A stretch of 7,037 bases of DNA from Clostridia bacterium (GTDB lineage: Bacteria; Bacillota; DSM-521; Neomoorellales; Neomoorellaceae): positions 1-7,037 of the forward strand of contig JASUSX010000117.1 of NCBI GenBank assembly GCA_030445875.1, read 5' to 3'. Position numbers and translations under genes: made by a program. This document shows, in pieces, positions 4,758-7,037 of this stretch; within the stretch, counting starts at the first letter, position 1, and each line of letters opens with the position of its first letter. The notes beneath the pieces are model-generated. The model worked only from the letters and a program-made list of their open reading frames with translations. It searched no databases and was not told where the DNA came from.

Positions 4758-5842
4758 CTATTATGGAGGCCCTGGCACCGCCGGAACTGGCGGTAGAATG
4801 GGATAACGTCGGTCTCATGCTCGGTTCACCGGCAGCAGAGGTCCGCCGGGTGCTGGTCTGCCTGGACGTCACCGCCCCGGTAGCCGCCGAGGCTACCGCC
4901 CGGGGTGCCAACCTGATTATCAGCCACCACCCCCTCTTTTTCCGGCCCCTCAAGGCCCTGCGCTTTGATGAAGCCAGGGGGGATCTAGTCCGGCGCCTCA
5001 TCCAGGAGAACATTATGGTCTACTCGGCCCACACCAACCTGGACAGCGCCGACCTGGGTGTCAGCTACCACCTGGCAGCCAGGCTGGAGCTGGAGGATAT
5101 CCAGGTCCTCCGGCCCACCCACCAGGAAAAATACATTAAGCTGGTGACCTTTATACCCGAGGAACACGAAAAAGTCGTCCGGGAGGCCCTCACCCGCGCC
5201 GGGGCCGGATGGATCGGCAACTACTCCGACTGCACCTTCCGGGTGGCCGGCACCGGCACCTTCCGGCCCCTGGCCGGTACCCGGCCCTATATCGGCCAGG
5301 AAGGGCAGGTTGCCGAGGTCAAGGAATACCGCCTGGAGACCATAATCCCCAAAGCAAGATTAAAGGAAGTCCTCCCGGCCCTGTTCAAAGCCCACCCTTA
5401 CGAAGAAGTAGCCTACGACCTCGACCCCCTGGCCAACGAAGGGCCGGCCCAGGGTATCGGCCGGATCGGGGTTTTATCCCAGGCCGTATCCCTGGAGGAA
5501 TTTGCCCTCCAGGTAAAGGAACACCTGGGGGCGGCCCGGGTTAATGTAGTGGGGGACAGGGAACATAAAGTCAAAAAGGTGGCCGTCTGCGGCGGCGCGG
5601 GAAGCGACATTATGGCCACCGCCCGCACCAATGGGGCCGACGTCCTGGTCACCGGGGATTTAAAGTTCCACGAAGCCCAGGCCGCCGCCAGCATGGGCCT
5701 GGCGGTCATCGACGCCGGCCACTTCGCCACCGAAAGGATCATCGTACCTGCCCTGGTGACCTACCTGCAAGAACAACTACAGGAGCGTGAAGTCATGGTC
5801 CTGGCTTCCCAGAAAGAGCAGGAACCCTGGCACGTATTCTAA
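4730..5842 (+). CDS. Nif3-like dinuclear metal centre protein (YqfO/YbgI family)
   Basis: The product has 370 residues, the length of the three-part Gram-positive YqfO form. The ATG at 4730 follows AGGAGGTG (4717-4724) by 5 nt, inside the end of trmK. The first half of the Nif3 fold holds EWDNVGLMLG (23-32), SHHPLFF (H66, H67) and HTNLD (D105). A PII/ACT-like insert spans about 135-235 (YIKLVTFIPEEHEKVV ... HPYEEVAYDL). The second half carries VTGDLKFHE (307-315) and DAGHFATE (H331, E335). H66/H67, D105, H331 and E335 correspond to the dimetal ligands known in YbgI-type structures. The biochemical role of the family is not settled; GTP cyclohydrolase I type 2 is a common but weakly supported label. 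Pairing with trmK is conserved in Firmicutes and suggests a tRNA or metal-dependent housekeeping role. Confidence 0.95.
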   Translation: MAARCSEIIAIMEALAPPELAVEWDNVGLMLGSPAAEVRRVLVCLDVTAPVAAEATARGANLIISHHPLFFRPLKALRFDEARGDLVRRLIQENIMVYSAHTNLDSADLGVSYHLAARLELEDIQVLRPTHQEKYIKLVTFIPEEHEKVVREALTRAGAGWIGNYSDCTFRVAGTGTFRPLAGTRPYIGQEGQVAEVKEYRLETIIPKARLKEVLPALFKAHPYEEVAYDLDPLANEGPAQGIGRIGVLSQAVSLEEFALQVKEHLGAARVNVVGDREHKVKKVAVCGGAGSDIMATARTNGADVLVTGDLKFHEAQAAASMGLAVIDAGHFATERIIVPALVTYLQEQLQEREVMVLASQKEQEPWHVF

Positions 5843-5860
5843 AAATACGGGGGGATTAAA

Positions 5861-6562
5861 ATGGGTCTCAGCAAGCTGTGGGAGTTACAGGAGATGCAGC
5901 TCCGCCTCCAAGGCCTGCAGCAGCAGTTGCAGGCCTCCGGCCTGGCGCGGGAACTGAAAAAGGAGAAGGAGCGCCTGGAAGCCTGCCAGGCAACCGTACG
6001 GGCGAAAATGGAGGAGCGGGAGGCTTTGAGACGGCAGGCGACGGCCCTGGAAGGTACCTGCCGGGATCTCGCGGCCAGGAAGAAGCAACTGGAGGCCAAA
6101 CTATACAGCGGCGAGACCAACAACCCCAAGGAACTGAACAACATTCAACACAGAATAGATACCACTGCCGGCGAGCTAGCCCGCGAAGAAGAAAAGGCCA
6201 TGGAGCTGGAACTACAGCAGGAGCAACTGGAGGCCTGGCTCCAGGAAAACGTCGCCCGGCTCCAGGCCGATAAGGCCAATTACCGGGAGAATCTGGCCCA
6301 CTATCGTTCCTGGCGCGAGGGCCTGCAACAGGAGATGGACGTCCTGGCTGTCAATACCAGCCAGTTAGAAGGGGAGATCGAGCCGGACCTGCTGGTCCTC
6401 TTTAACAACCTGCAGCGCCGCCTGGGGACCAGAGCCCTGGCCAAGGTGGTCAAAGGGACCTGCAGCGGCTGCCACCTGGTCATCCCCGCGGTACTGTTGC
6501 GGGAAGCCCGCGGCGGCAAATTTATCTACTGCGAAAGCTGCGGCCGGTTGTTGTTGCCGTAG
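5861..6562 (+). CDS. coiled-coil protein with C-terminal C4 zinc ribbon (COG1579 type)
   Basis: The product has 233 residues. The ATG at 5861 follows GGGGGGA (5849-5855) by 5 nt and lies 18 nt after the Nif3-like gene. Residues 5-175 are almost all charged heptad-like helix (long antiparallel coiled coil), broken by LYSGETNNPKEL (81-92), the hallmark turn of this family. The C-terminal zinc ribbon has CSGC (C201, C204) and CESC (C224, C227). The N-terminus is soluble with no signal peptide. The best studied relatives, HP0958/FlgZ of Helicobacter and CT398 of Chlamydia, act as scaffolds for protein or RNA (sigma-54, flagellar mRNA). For the Clostridia members the function is unknown. It sits between nif3 and rnpB, an order that I recall from related Clostridia. 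Confidence 0.92.
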   Translation: MGLSKLWELQEMQLRLQGLQQQLQASGLARELKKEKERLEACQATVRAKMEEREALRRQATALEGTCRDLAARKKQLEAKLYSGETNNPKELNNIQHRIDTTAGELAREEEKAMELELQQEQLEAWLQENVARLQADKANYRENLAHYRSWREGLQQEMDVLAVNTSQLEGEIEPDLLVLFNNLQRRLGTRALAKVVKGTCSGCHLVIPAVLLREARGGKFIYCESCGRLLLP

Positions 6563-6613
6563 AATCACTAACTACACTGCTCAACGACCCGACGGACGCC
6601 ATCTCCCCGGGGA

Positions 6614-6643
6614 CCAGCCATGGTGGCTCGGGTATTTTACTTA
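6614..6643 (+). terminator. possible weak terminator of the trmK operon
   Basis: CCAGCCA (6614-6620), loop TGG and TGGCT-c-GG (6624-6631) form a 7-bp stem with one bulged C, followed by an interrupted T-rich tract TATTTTACTTACTT. It is the only terminator-like structure between the zinc-ribbon gene (ends 6562) and the rnpB promoter. The stem is short, so read-through into rnpB is possible. Nothing else recognisable lies in 6563-6610. Confidence 0.35.
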
Positions 6644-6658
6644 CTTACCCTCCCAATA

Positions 6659-6677
6659 AATGCCATTGACAGGCATT
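6659..6677. repeat. inverted repeat centred on the rnpB -35 box
   Basis: AATGCC (6659-6664) and GGCATT (6672-6677) are perfect inverted arms separated by 7 nt that contain the TTGACA hexamer. The symmetry could be a repressor or activator site over the promoter, or chance, since six-base arms are short. Confidence 0.25.
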
Positions 6678-6694
6678 AAGGGGGGTGTTATACT
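6666..6694 (+). promoter_or_regulatory. strong sigma-A promoter of rnpB
   Basis: A perfect TTGACA (6666-6671), a 17-nt spacer and TATACT (6689-6694), with TGT just before the -10 (extended -10). This is among the best promoter matches in the window. The predicted start is near 6701, about 30 nt before the first recognisable RNase P RNA base. A second -10-like TATATT (6719-6724), without a -35, would start near 6731. Confidence 0.9.
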
Positions 6695-6730
6695 GAAAAT
6701 CCGCTAAGAAAAAGTAGATATATTGCTTTT

Positions 6731-7037
6731 GAGTAAACCGGATGGTCGCGGGCGCGAGGCGCGCTTGACGCGCAGGCGCCTGAGGAAAGTCCGAGCTCCG
6801 CAGGGCAGGGTGCTGGATAACGTCCAGTGGAGGCGACTCCAAGGATAGTGCCACAGAAACAGACCGCCCCGCACTTCAGTGCCGGGCAAGGGTGGAAAGG
6901 TGAGGTAAGAGCTCACCAGCGGTTAGGTGACTAACCGGCTCGGTAAACCCCACCTGGAGCAAGACCGAATAGGGGGACAAAAGGGGTGGCCCGCCCCGTC
7001 CCCGGGTAAGGTCGCTAGAGGCGCCAGGCAACTGGCG
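6731..7037 (+). ncRNA. rnpB: RNase P RNA, bacterial type A, 3' end cut by window
   Basis: This is the catalytic RNA that cuts 5' leaders from pre-tRNAs. From about 6731 the sequence follows the type A order. P3 is a GGCGC/GCGCC hairpin (6751-6780). The CR-I core GAGGAAAGTCCGAGCTCC is at 6782-6799. P8 is CTGGA-TAACG-TCCAG, and P9 has a GCGA loop. The core ACAGAAA is at 6853-6859. The conserved GGTGGAAAGG...GGTAAGAGC stretch (P12-P13) follows. P14 is CGGTTAG-GTGA-CTAACCG, and AAACCCCACCTGGAGCAAG comes next. P15-P17 carry the CCA-binding GGGTAAGG loop (7004-7011). The final 16 nt are P18, CGCCAG-GCAA-CTGGCG. Both L14 and L18 are GNRA loops, as expected for docking into P8. By comparison with E. 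coli, roughly 60 nt, including the 3' strands of P4, P2 and P1, lie beyond the window. The exact 5' end is uncertain. Confidence 0.96.

Noticed and set aside
5833..5849. CGTATT-CTAAA-AATACG hairpin across the stop codon of the Nif3-like gene
   Set aside because: Only six mostly A-T pairs, no T tract, and it sits immediately before the ribosome site of the next gene; probably chance.
6567..6576. Ten-base repeat ACTAACTACA, also at 3971-3980
   Set aside because: Two copies of a low-complexity 10-mer without dyad or fixed position relative to a promoter; expected by chance in 7 kb on occasion.
1..7037. CRISPR arrays, insertion sequences, prophage or defence genes
   Set aside because: No spaced direct repeats, transposase motifs or terminal inverted repeats were seen; all larger frames are conserved housekeeping genes.

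Overview
The window is an essential housekeeping block from a Gram-positive bacterium, most likely a thermophilic, spore-forming Clostridia of the Moorella type. That placement is inferred from GC-rich codon use, strong G-rich Shine-Dalgarno sites, the linked dnaG-rpoD pair followed by trmK and a Nif3-family gene (the same neighbourhood as B. subtilis dnaG-sigA-yqfN-yqfO), and an A-type RNase P RNA. The species cannot be proven from this sequence.

Layout. Positions 1-174 hold the 3' end of a dGTP triphosphohydrolase (dgt) gene. Positions 175-759 are the least explained part. They contain a large inverted-repeat element that also encloses a 30-codon open frame (188-280), two hairpins with T tracts that read as terminators on the minus strand (308-340 and 366-393), a minus-strand extended -10 promoter candidate (398-426), and a small minus-strand gene for a 38-residue single-span membrane protein (473-589). 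That gene has an excellent ribosome binding site, and its upstream region matches the forespore sigma-F promoter consensus. Next come dnaG (primase, 760-2592) and, two bases later, rpoD/sigA (primary sigma factor, 2595-3680). A near-consensus promoter (3701-3729) drives tRNA-Asn(GTT) and a CAT-anticodon tRNA, and these end at a strong terminator (3907-3960).

The second half is an apparent three-gene operon: trmK (tRNA m1A22 methyltransferase), a Nif3/YqfO-type dimetal protein that overlaps it by 28 nt, and a coiled-coil/C4 zinc-ribbon protein 18 nt further on. A near-consensus promoter (6666-6694) then drives the RNase P RNA gene rnpB, which runs off the window just after the P18 hairpin.

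The genes span replication priming and dNTP control (dgt, dnaG), transcription initiation (rpoD) and tRNA supply, processing and modification (tRNA genes, rnpB, trmK). The core genes look ordinary and intact. The most interesting material is the dgt-dnaG gap, with a possible forespore-expressed micro-membrane protein and a possible ~80-nt minus-strand RNA. Also worth a look are the start codon of dnaG, the identity of the CAT tRNA and the unusual 5' end of trmK.
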